Shown here: piece after piece, positions 1 through 5,756 of the stretch | How positions within the stretch are numbered: the stretch's first letter is position 1 | How the letters are laid out: every line of letters starts with the position of its first letter | DNA from: JAEUPI01 sp036520715 | GTDB taxonomy: Bacteria > Pseudomonadota > Gammaproteobacteria > Burkholderiales > Burkholderiaceae_C | Length of the DNA: 5,756 nt | Assembly: GCA_036520715.1 (NCBI GenBank) | Contig: DATDJF010000052.1 | Location: 1 to 5,756, forward strand | Direction: 5' to 3' | Notes under the pieces: generated by a model | Told to the model about the DNA's origin: nothing | Database searches by the model: none | The model's input: only the letters and a program-made list of their open reading frames with translations | Position numbers and translations under genes: made by a program

Positions 1-608
1 CGCCGATGGTGCTGCTGGTGCGCCCCCAATCGCCGTATCAGAGCTTGGCCCAGTTCGTGACGACGGCCAAGACCAAGCCGGTGCGCTACGGCACCTCCGG
101 CGTCGGTTCGGCCAACCACCTGTTCGGCGAACTGCTCAAGATCGAGGGTCAGGCGCCCGATCTCGACCACGTGCCCTACCAGGGCAGCGCACCCGCCATG
201 CAGGACCTGCTCAGCGGTCAGATCGACGGCCTGTTCGACCCCGTCACCACCAACGTCGCGCAGCTCAAGGCCGGCTCGCTGCGCGCGCTGGCCGTCTCGA
301 CACCGGCGCGGCTGTCGGCACTGCCCAACATCCCGACCTTTGCCGACCTGGGTTACCCCTCCATGACCGGCTCGCAGTGGCTCGGCCTGTCGGCCCCGAA
401 GGGCCTGCCGGCGCCGATCGCGCAGCGTCTGACCGTGCTGATGCCCGAGATCCTGGCCAAGCCCGACGTGATGGTGCGGCTCGACGAACTGCAGACCCTG
501 CCGCGCAAGACGCCGGTTGTGGGCGATGATTTCGTCAAGCTCATCCGCGAGCAGATCGACACCTGGACGAAGGTAGCCAAGCGCGCCAAGGTCGAGGTGA
601 TCGTCTGA
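1..608 (+). CDS. Bug/TctC-family tripartite tricarboxylate transporter substrate-binding protein, 5'-truncated
   Basis: C-terminal part of a periplasmic solute receptor of the Bug family, which binds small carboxylates or related compounds and in some systems delivers them to a TctAB permease. The reading frame is open from the left edge (first full codon at base 3) to TGA at 606-608. The ATG at base 6 is internal, since family members are usually about 320 residues and only about 200 are visible. Family features, counted from that Met, are a GTSGVGSANHLFGELLK segment (about 30-46), the HVPYQGSAPAMQDLLSGQIDG ligand-site loop (about 55-75), LKAGSLRALAVSTPARLSALPNIPTF (about 87-112), a WLGLSAPKGLPAP stretch (about 124-136) and a C-terminal helix with a Trp (DTWTKV). 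The signal peptide would lie outside the window. The flavin-reductase-like gene starts 31 bases downstream, so co-transcription is likely. Family call is firm; ligand unknown. Confidence 0.93.
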   Translation, partial: PMVLLVRPQSPYQSLAQFVTTAKTKPVRYGTSGVGSANHLFGELLKIEGQAPDLDHVPYQGSAPAMQDLLSGQIDGLFDPVTTNVAQLKAGSLRALAVSTPARLSALPNIPTFADLGYPSMTGSQWLGLSAPKGLPAPIAQRLTVLMPEILAKPDVMVRLDELQTLPRKTPVVGDDFVKLIREQIDTWTKVAKRAKVEVIV

Positions 609-623
609 CTTGCAAACGTCTGC

Positions 624-630
624 AGGAAGG
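624..630 (+). promoter_or_regulatory. Ribosome binding site of the flavin-reductase-like gene
   Basis: AGGAAGG lies 9 bases before the GTG at 640-642. It decides the start: an in-frame TTG at 610 would add ten residues (QTSAGRTSH-type sequence with no family resemblance) and has no Shine-Dalgarno sequence in front of it, because it nearly abuts the upstream stop codon. Confidence 0.75.
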
Positions 631-639
631 ACCAGCCAC

Positions 640-1281
640 GTGACCGAGGTCGACTTCGAAGGCATCACGGCCTACCAGCGCTACAAGCTGATGGCCAGCC
701 TGATCGTGCCGCGGCCGATCGCGCTGGTCACCACGCTCGGGCCGACCGGCGTGGTCAACGCCGCGCCGTTCTCGATGTTCAACATGATCGGCGAAGATCC
801 GCCGATCCTGATGATCAGCATCAACCGTTTGACCGACGGGCGCTTCAAGGACACCGCGGCGAACATCCTGCGCAGCGGCGAGTTCGTCGTCCACATGTCC
901 GACGAAGCGATGGCGCAGAAGATGCACGACTGCGGCAAGGCCTTTGCGTCGAACGTGAGCGAGCTGGCCGAGGTCGGCCTGACGGCGGTGCCTGCGCACA
1001 GCGTCGCGCCGCCGCGCATCCTGGAGGCGCCGGTCGCCTTCGAGTGTGTGCTGCACGAGAAGCTCGAGACCGACAGCCGCTATGTCTTTATCGGCCGCAT
1101 CGTGCGGCTGGCTGCCCGCAATGGCTTGATCGACACCGTCGCTTGGCGCGTGAACCTTCGCGACTACCACCCGGTAGCTCGCTTCGGCGCGAGCTTCTAC
1201 ACCCGCACCAACGACCGCTTTTCAATGTCCGAGGCGCCTGGAGAACGGGCGCCGAGCTCCACCGGTATCGACGAGATCTGA
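640..1281 (+). CDS. Flavin reductase-like (FMN-binding split-barrel) family protein
   Basis: A 213-residue protein starting at GTG 640, chosen for the AGGAAGG sequence 9 bases upstream, and ending at TGA 1279-1281. It matches the flavin reductase-like domain family (RutF/DIM6/NTAB type). The N-terminal strand pair reads VPRPIALVTTLGPTGVVNAAPFS-like sequence (residues 23-44), followed by FNMIGEDPPILMISI (47-61), a KDTAANI segment (70-76) and EFVVHMSDE (81-89), the usual order of flavin-contacting strands. Length is typical for the family. Such proteins bind FMN; some reduce free flavin with NAD(P)H to feed a two-component monooxygenase, while others are oxidoreductases or have no shown activity. 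No partner oxygenase is visible here. It lies 31 bases after the Bug receptor on the same strand, suggesting one operon and a shared substrate pathway. The tail (about 195-213, polar, Pro/Ser/Glu-rich) looks unstructured. Family call is strong; exact reaction unknown. Confidence 0.9.
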   Translation: MTEVDFEGITAYQRYKLMASLIVPRPIALVTTLGPTGVVNAAPFSMFNMIGEDPPILMISINRLTDGRFKDTAANILRSGEFVVHMSDEAMAQKMHDCGKAFASNVSELAEVGLTAVPAHSVAPPRILEAPVAFECVLHEKLETDSRYVFIGRIVRLAARNGLIDTVAWRVNLRDYHPVARFGASFYTRTNDRFSMSEAPGERAPSSTGIDEI

Positions 1282-1620
1282 GCGAGTGGGGTCTCCGAGC
1301 GGCCGCATGTCGATCGATGGTGCGACCTGACGGGCTGTGACGGCGAGATGGGTGACCGCCGCTCAGCAGCCGCCCAAACCGCCAGTACGGCCGTCGGCGC
1401 GCGGATGCCAAGGTCGGCTTTGCCGCCGGCAGTTCCACGGCGCGACTGGCAGCTGAGGGTCGGGCCTTGCCGGCGATGCATGCGATCTCGGCGCCGGCAA
1501 GCCCTCCTCAAGAATGAGCTGGACCCGGACGATAGGCGCGCTTTCGATTCTGCCCCAGGCTTCCAGCCATATCAAAGGGCTAGCCGATCTCTCCGCCCGT
1601 CCCTGCATGCGCGCCCAGGC
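1282..1620. other. Intergenic region between convergent genes; no convincing gene
   Basis: This stretch of 339 bases separates the stop codons of the flavin-reductase-like gene (+) and the propeller gene (-). Short open frames exist on both strands, but all are rich in Arg, Pro, Gly and Ala, show no recognisable family motif and lack a well-placed ribosome binding site. I see no tRNA-like or riboswitch-like fold. The one clear structure is the 10-bp inverted repeat at 1466-1501. Bases about 1505-1580 look somewhat less GC-rich than the flanking coding DNA. No T-tract typical of an intrinsic terminator was seen on either strand. Confidence 0.7.
1466..1501. terminator. GC-rich inverted repeat, possible bidirectional transcription stop
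   Basis: CTTGCCGGCG at 1466-1475 is the exact reverse complement of CGCCGGCAAG at 1492-1501. This gives a 10-bp stem with a 16-base loop, and two further pairs after one mismatch (1464/1503 and 1463/1504). It sits between two convergent transcription units, where a shared stop signal is expected. There is no run of T after the stem on either strand, so it is not a canonical intrinsic terminator. It could instead stabilise mRNA 3' ends or be a protein-binding palindrome. The structure is seen directly; the function is inferred. Confidence 0.35.
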
Positions 1621-4600
1621 TCAGGGCGTGAGGTGCAGCGAGCGTACCGCGACGTTCGGGCTCGTCAGTGCCAGTTGCTGCAGCGTGACGGCGGCCGGCA
1701 GCGCGATGTCGGCCGTCGCGCCCACCCCGGCGCGCACCACCGCCACCAGCACGACGACCCGATTGTTGGGCACGGCGGTGACGAGATCGACGTCGAACTG
1801 CACGGTGCCGGAGTTGAGTGCGTCGAGCGTTTGCGTGCCCAGGCTCTTCCACAGCCGCGTCTGCGCGGTGGTGCGCACGAAGCTCCAGCCGCCACCGAAG
1901 GCGATGGCGGTCGTGCCGGCGTCGCTGTTGAGGACCTCGTTCACGGCCAGGGTCCACGGCACGTTGCCGGCGGCGTCGCCCAGCAACCAGGTCGCAGGGT
2001 TGCCCGGCAGGGCGGTGGCCGGGCCGGTCCAGCGCAGCAGCACCACGCGCACGTCGGCGCCTGGGCGGTCGAGCAGACCGCGGTGGTGCACCACCACGTC
2101 GACGATCGCGCGGCTGCGCGCGAAGGTCATCGAGGCGGCACCCACCTGGCCTTCGGGCACCTCGCCGTGGAAGTCGATCAGATCGGCTTCGGTGGGCACA
2201 CCGGTGCCCCACGGCTCGCGCGTGGCGTGGGGGGCCTGCATCGTGGCATTCCACAGCGCGTTGTCGATCGTCGGCACCGCACGCTGCGGCGTCGCACCGA
2301 CGGCCGGGATGATCACCACCGGCGCGCCCAGATCGCGCAGCACCTCGCTGAAGTAGCTGTCCCAGCGGCCGTTGGGCACCACGCGCGGGTCGTTGCGCGC
2401 CGAACGCAGCGCGGCCTGAAAGCGCGCCAACGGTTGACGCTGGAAGGCGTTGATCAGCGGCACCGCGTTGGCCTGCCGGCCCCACGGCAGACTGCCCGGC
2501 CGCGCGATCGCGGCCGGCGCGGCGCGCGGCCGCACGTCGGGGCTGCCGTGCCACGAGCGCGCGCTGCGGCCGTCGTTCTGCAGCGCCACTGCCGACGCAC
2601 GATGTCGCAAGTCGTCCTGGTGGCAGCGCAGGTAGGTGGTGTCGGCCACGTTCGGCTGGTCCCGCCGCAGCTCCCACCCGCCGCGCGCGGCGATGCCGGC
2701 ACGCAGCAGTCGCACCTGGCCGTCGTTGAAGATGGCCAGGTCTTCCACCGCGGCTTCGGGCAGGCCGTTGACACGCTGGCTCCATGTCCAGGTTGGGTCG
2801 GCGTTGCCGATCTGCGTGCGCACCCCGCGCCACACCCCGACCGTGGTGCCGACGTACACCTCTTCGGGGAATGCGGGGTCGCAGACGATCGCCGTCACCG
2901 GCGCCGGCACGCCGGCACCGTCGGTGCGCAGGCCGGTCTTGAACCACTTGTCGGTGCCGTCGAACCACCACAGTGTGTCGACCGCGGTGTCGCCCGGCTT
3001 GCCGATGTTGCCGAGGTAGACCGCGCCCCGGGTGCCGCGCTGGCGCGGCGCTTGCCCGGCGGCGGCGGGCGCATCGAGGTTGACGGCGATGTCGGTCCAA
3101 ACGGGCGAGGCGCGCAGCGGGTCTTCGCGCCGGCGCGAGCTGGCCGAGTCCTTGATGATGATCGTCTCGCGGCTCCACGTGCCGGGCGGGCCGCCGTCGT
3201 CGGAGCCGGGCACGCGGGCGTAGCGCAGCAGCCGACCTTCGCCCAGCACCCAGGCGACGTTGCGGTCCTGCCAGCGGCAGACGGTGATGCGCTCGCCGAA
3301 ATCGTCCTGCTTGGCGCGCAGGCCGGCGTTGGCGTCGCCGGGCAGCGGGTCCGGCGTGGCGGCGTTGCCGGGCAGCGTGAACCAGGCAGCGCCGATCTGC
3401 GTCTGCACCAGCGGCGCGGCGATGGTGCGTGTCTCCTCCGTGTACCAGACGCGGGTGGTGCCGAAGATGAGCTGCCCCACCTGGTGCGTGGCGACGGCCG
3501 CCGGGCGCGTGGTGGCGAAGCCGGCGGCGGTGGAATAGAAGGCGCTGCCGTTCAGCTCGTTGCTCGACACGACGGCGCCGCGCGTGAGCATGTCGCCGTC
3601 CGAGAGCGTGTTGTCCGACGAGGACCAGTTGCCGTTCGTGTACTGGCAGATCCAGTGCTGCGGCTGCAGCGGCCGCGGCAGCAGCCCGCCGCCGTCGCCC
3701 GACATGCGTGGCACCGGCTTCCATACGCTGCTCGACAGCCTCAGGATGCTGCCGTTGTCCTGCAGGCCGGCGGCGACGCAGCCCTCGTTGCTCGGGTTGT
3801 GCGCGACGTAGTTGCTCTCCACCACCTGCAGGCCTTCGTTGCGCGGGTAGAAGGCGGCCGAGGTGGGCGGCGCGCCGGCGGCGCCGTCCTGGTGGCGGTC
3901 GGAGCGGTGCACGCCGCCGTCGGTCACGGCCCACAACCGTGCGCCGCCGTTGCTGAAGTAGACGCCGTGCACGTCGGGGTGGGTGCCGAGGCCGAGCGTC
4001 ACCGCCGGGTTGGGCTGGCCGTACTGCAAGGTGCCGGCACTCGCGGCCACGTGGCCGACGAAGATGGCCGCCGCGATGTTGGTGACGGCGACGTTCTCGA
4101 CGGTCGTGAAGTCGAAGAAGCTGCCGCCGAGCACGACCCGGTTCGGGTCTGCGGGGTCGACATCGATCGCGATGTCGTAGCTGCCTTGGGTGCCGAGGAT
4201 GTCCTGCGTCACCAGCACCGGCGTGGCGGCCGGCACGGCCGCGACGTTGGTGATGCGGAACAGGTCTGGCGGCACGTTGGATCCCGCGTCCGACACGGCC
4301 CACACCTGCGTCGGCGGCGTCGAGGCGGCGAGCGCGCCGCGCAGCGCCTGGTACGCGGTACCGGCCGGGGTGCCGGCGGCGAACGCGACGCGAGTGAACG
4401 CGGCGGCCGGCGTCGCGCCCACGTCGCGGCAATAGAGGCCCGGATTGGCTCCGTCCATCATCCACACCCAGACGCGCGCAGGCGCGCCGCCCGGCATCGC
4501 CGCAGTCCACATCACGTCGCTGCACTGGCCGCGGTAGCCGTCGAACGGCGGCGCCTGCACCAGGTTCCACGGCGCGTTCAGCCCGCCCGCGGCCGGGCGC

Positions 4601-5283
4601 TGGAACAGCCCGATGCGCGTGGCCGCGAGCACCGTGCTGCCGCCCGGCTCGAGCGCGATCTTGTAGACGCCGCTGCCGACCAGGTTGGTGGCCTCAAACT
4701 TCCACGGGTCGGCCTCGTCGGGTGTGACCGGATGCAGGGCGTGCAGGATGCCCATGCCGCCGAGCGAACTGCCGGGCTGGCCGTCGATCGGGTTGCTCAC
4801 CTCGCCGGTGCCCACCCACACCTCGTCGCTGGTCTCGTCGCCACCGAACAGCACCGCGATGGCGTGGCAGGAATTGCGATGCGAAGGCCGCACGACGCCG
4901 GCAGTGGCGGTGGCGGCCAGCCCGGCCAGCGATCGCCAATGCGCGCCGCCATCACCCGAATACCAGACCCCGCCGTTCGCCGACGCCGCGTACAGGCGCT
5001 CGCCCTGCGGATGCACCGCGAGCGCGTTGATGCGCCCGGTGATGCGCGGCGAGCCGGCAGTTGACTGCAGCACCACCTGCGGGCCGAGCGGGATCCACAG
5101 GTTCGTGCGTGAACTGGGCGGGGCGCGGCTGCCGGGTGCCGCAGGCCCGCCGCGTGACGCCGCGCGCGCGCCTTCGGCGTCGAAGTCCTGCCGCCGCCGC
5201 GCCATGAAGCGGCGCCGTCCGTTCGAGTCGTCGTCCTTGCGCGCGCCAGCGCGGCCGTCGGTGGGCCAGTCGTAGCGGCTCAC
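1621..5283 (-). CDS. Giant BNR/sialidase-type beta-propeller protein with unassigned C-terminal region
   Basis: A 1220-residue protein beginning at GTG 5283-5281, preceded by AGGGGGG with a 6-base gap, and ending at TGA 1623-1621. Residues 1-58 are charged and low in complexity (many Arg, Asp, Ala, Pro), with no signal peptide or membrane segment. Residues about 61-874 look like beta-propeller blades: LWIPLGP near 62-68, RINALAVHPQGERLYAASANGG at about 84-105, an Asp-box SGDGGAHW at 109-116 (Ser109, Asp111, Gly113, Trp116), DVDPADPNRVVLGG (374-387), VTDGGVHRSD (453-462), the paired GLQDNGS (506-512) and SGDGGG (528-533) common in sialidase/VPS10-like repeat proteins, CDPAFPEEVYVGTTVGVWRG (801-820), and a closing-blade NGLPEAAVEDLAI...ARGGWELR (839-873). 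The size could hold two propellers. Residues 875-1220 match nothing I recognise; the last ~180 look strand-rich. It overlaps the upstream small gene by GTGA, so it is probably translationally coupled. These folds serve as binding scaffolds or glycosidases; I see nothing that proves catalysis. Fold confident, function unknown. Confidence 0.85.
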   Translation of the reverse strand: MSRYDWPTDGRAGARKDDDSNGRRRFMARRRQDFDAEGARAASRGGPAAPGSRAPPSSRTNLWIPLGPQVVLQSTAGSPRITGRINALAVHPQGERLYAASANGGVWYSGDGGAHWRSLAGLAATATAGVVRPSHRNSCHAIAVLFGGDETSDEVWVGTGEVSNPIDGQPGSSLGGMGILHALHPVTPDEADPWKFEATNLVGSGVYKIALEPGGSTVLAATRIGLFQRPAAGGLNAPWNLVQAPPFDGYRGQCSDVMWTAAMPGGAPARVWVWMMDGANPGLYCRDVGATPAAAFTRVAFAAGTPAGTAYQALRGALAASTPPTQVWAVSDAGSNVPPDLFRITNVAAVPAATPVLVTQDILGTQGSYDIAIDVDPADPNRVVLGGSFFDFTTVENVAVTNIAAAIFVGHVAASAGTLQYGQPNPAVTLGLGTHPDVHGVYFSNGGARLWAVTDGGVHRSDRHQDGAAGAPPTSAAFYPRNEGLQVVESNYVAHNPSNEGCVAAGLQDNGSILRLSSSVWKPVPRMSGDGGGLLPRPLQPQHWICQYTNGNWSSSDNTLSDGDMLTRGAVVSSNELNGSAFYSTAAGFATTRPAAVATHQVGQLIFGTTRVWYTEETRTIAAPLVQTQIGAAWFTLPGNAATPDPLPGDANAGLRAKQDDFGERITVCRWQDRNVAWVLGEGRLLRYARVPGSDDGGPPGTWSRETIIIKDSASSRRREDPLRASPVWTDIAVNLDAPAAAGQAPRQRGTRGAVYLGNIGKPGDTAVDTLWWFDGTDKWFKTGLRTDGAGVPAPVTAIVCDPAFPEEVYVGTTVGVWRGVRTQIGNADPTWTWSQRVNGLPEAAVEDLAIFNDGQVRLLRAGIAARGGWELRRDQPNVADTTYLRCHQDDLRHRASAVALQNDGRSARSWHGSPDVRPRAAPAAIARPGSLPWGRQANAVPLINAFQRQPLARFQAALRSARNDPRVVPNGRWDSYFSEVLRDLGAPVVIIPAVGATPQRAVPTIDNALWNATMQAPHATREPWGTGVPTEADLIDFHGEVPEGQVGAASMTFARSRAIVDVVVHHRGLLDRPGADVRVVLLRWTGPATALPGNPATWLLGDAAGNVPWTLAVNEVLNSDAGTTAIAFGGGWSFVRTTAQTRLWKSLGTQTLDALNSGTVQFDVDLVTAVPNNRVVVLVAVVRAGVGATADIALPAAVTLQQLALTSPNVAVRSLHLTP

Positions 5284-5756
5284 GCCGAACCCCCCTGCGT
5301 CGGCGCCTTCGGCGGCGCGACGCGAATCCAGCCTTCGCGCAACGCCGCCGGTTCGTCGGGCATCAGCGCCGTCTGTGTGGCGGCAAGGATGGCATCGGTG
5401 CGCCAGGTGGCCGGCGTGTCGCGCCACAGGAAGTTCTGGTCCTTGCCGAAGACGCTCACCTTGGGCAGCCGCACCTGGCCTTCGGCGTCGAGGTCGGTCT
5501 CCACCAGCACCGGCCCCGTGCGCAACGACGGCGCAATCGCCGCCAGCCCCTTGCCCACCCAGTCGCGCGCCAGCGCCAGCGACTTGCGCGGCAACAGGCC
5601 CGAGCTGAGCGTGACCTTGCCAGCCGGGTGCATCAGGATCGTCAGTGTCACCGTCTGGCGGATGTGCAGTTCGAGTGTGTCGGCCTCGTCGCTGCGGATC
5701 GCGTACGGGTACTCGATCGGATCGGGCAGCTCGATGTCGGACACCTTCGCGTGCTG
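5280..5756 (-). CDS. Uncharacterised small protein, 5' end uncertain or beyond the window
   Basis: I do not recognise this protein. Its frame is open from the right edge to TGA 5282-5280. A GTG at 5744 would give 154 residues (starting MSDIELPDPIEYPYAIRSDE), but there is no properly spaced ribosome binding site before it (GCGAAG touches it directly) and the frame continues to the edge, so the true start may be outside the window. Numbered from that GTG, residues 20-57 look strand-rich (ADTLELHIRQTVTLTILMHP, then KVTLSSGLL), 56-73 helical, 78-84 and 91-99 strand-like, and 114-127 helical. The last ~12 residues are Pro/Gly-rich. No signal peptide, membrane span, cysteine or metal-site motif is visible, which suggests a soluble mixed alpha/beta protein. 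Its stop overlaps the propeller gene's start (GTGA), so the two are likely made together, and it may be a partner, chaperone or adaptor for the propeller protein. Coding status is well supported by the G/C-rich third positions, balanced residue composition and the tight overlap. Confidence 0.75.
   Translation of the reverse strand, partial: QHAKVSDIELPDPIEYPYAIRSDEADTLELHIRQTVTLTILMHPAGKVTLSSGLLPRKSLALARDWVGKGLAAIAPSLRTGPVLVETDLDAEGQVRLPKVSVFGKDQNFLWRDTPATWRTDAILAATQTALMPDEPAALREGWIRVAPPKAPTQGGSA
5290..5296 (-). promoter_or_regulatory. Ribosome binding site of the propeller gene
   Basis: On the - strand, AGGGGGG (5296 down to 5290) is followed by TTCGGC and then GTG at 5283. It lies inside the last codons of the small upstream gene. 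It supports GTG 5283 over two alternatives: the far upstream in-frame start at 5427, which would run deep into the small gene, and the in-frame ATG at 5205, which has no comparable sequence ahead of it. Confidence 0.6.

Noticed and set aside
541..1170. A 209-codon - strand frame across the flavin-reductase-like gene
   Set aside because: It lies opposite a gene with a clear family match and is rich in Arg, His, Asp and Val without motifs; it is an antisense shadow of GC-rich DNA.
1363..1608. An 81-codon - strand open frame just after the propeller stop, with a GAGGAGG sequence at 1503-1509
   Set aside because: Its residues are Pro/Arg/Ala-rich with no recognisable motif. The GAGGAGG sits in the middle of the frame, with only a TTG two bases away and no usable start at proper distance.
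1603..1638. Possible hairpin spanning the propeller stop codon (CGCCC at 1612-1616 with GGGCG at 1624-1628, plus outer CTGCA/TGCAG)
   Set aside because: The inner stem is only 5 bp, the outer arms are joined by mismatches and a bulge, and part lies in coding sequence, so it is not distinguishable from chance in DNA this GC-rich.
1580..4570. A 996-codon - strand frame overlapping the propeller gene
   Set aside because: Its translation is dominated by Arg, Ala and Gly and lacks any domain motif. The overlapping frame carries clear propeller repeats and normal composition, so this is a shadow.
5175..5225. Tat-like twin-arginine motif (GRRRFMARRR, residues 22-31 of the propeller protein)
   Set aside because: It loosely resembles RRxF(L/M), but the following residues are highly charged (Arg, Gln, Asp, Glu) with no hydrophobic segment or cleavage site, so it cannot be a Tat signal peptide.
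5284..5427. Upstream in-frame start at 5427 for the propeller gene (48 extra residues)
   Set aside because: The extension would overlap the small gene deeply, has Arg/Ala/Gly-rich shadow composition, and lacks the AGGGGGG sequence that stands correctly before GTG 5283.

Overview
The window is GC-rich DNA with strong G/C bias at third codon positions. It most likely comes from a betaproteobacterium of the order Burkholderiales: the first gene is a Bug/TctC-type periplasmic solute receptor, a family greatly expanded in that order. This placement is inferred from one family plus composition; no rRNA or other marker is present.

Layout. Two genes on the + strand (1-608 and 640-1281) look like the end of a small catabolic or transport operon: the C-terminal two thirds of a Bug receptor, then a complete flavin-reductase-like (FMN-binding split-barrel) protein. 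A gap of about 340 bases (1282-1620) follows, with no convincing gene but a strong GC-rich inverted repeat. Two genes on the - strand run toward it and fill the rest: an uncharacterised small protein (5280 to beyond the right edge) and, overlapping its stop by 4 bases (GTGA), a 1220-residue protein (1621-5283) with sialidase/BNR-type beta-propeller repeats and a long extra C-terminal region I cannot assign.

How the genes work together. The + pair fits uptake of an organic acid plus flavin-dependent chemistry on it, but the substrate cannot be read from this window. The - pair is translationally coupled and was probably made as a unit; its job is unknown. No export signal is visible on the big propeller protein, unlike many BNR-repeat proteins. 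The most interesting item is this coupled pair: small protein plus giant propeller with an unassigned C-terminus. Nothing in the window identifies an enzyme activity, a defence function or a secretion system for it.

Both ends of the window cut genes: the Bug receptor lacks its N-terminus, and the small - strand protein has no certain start before the right edge.
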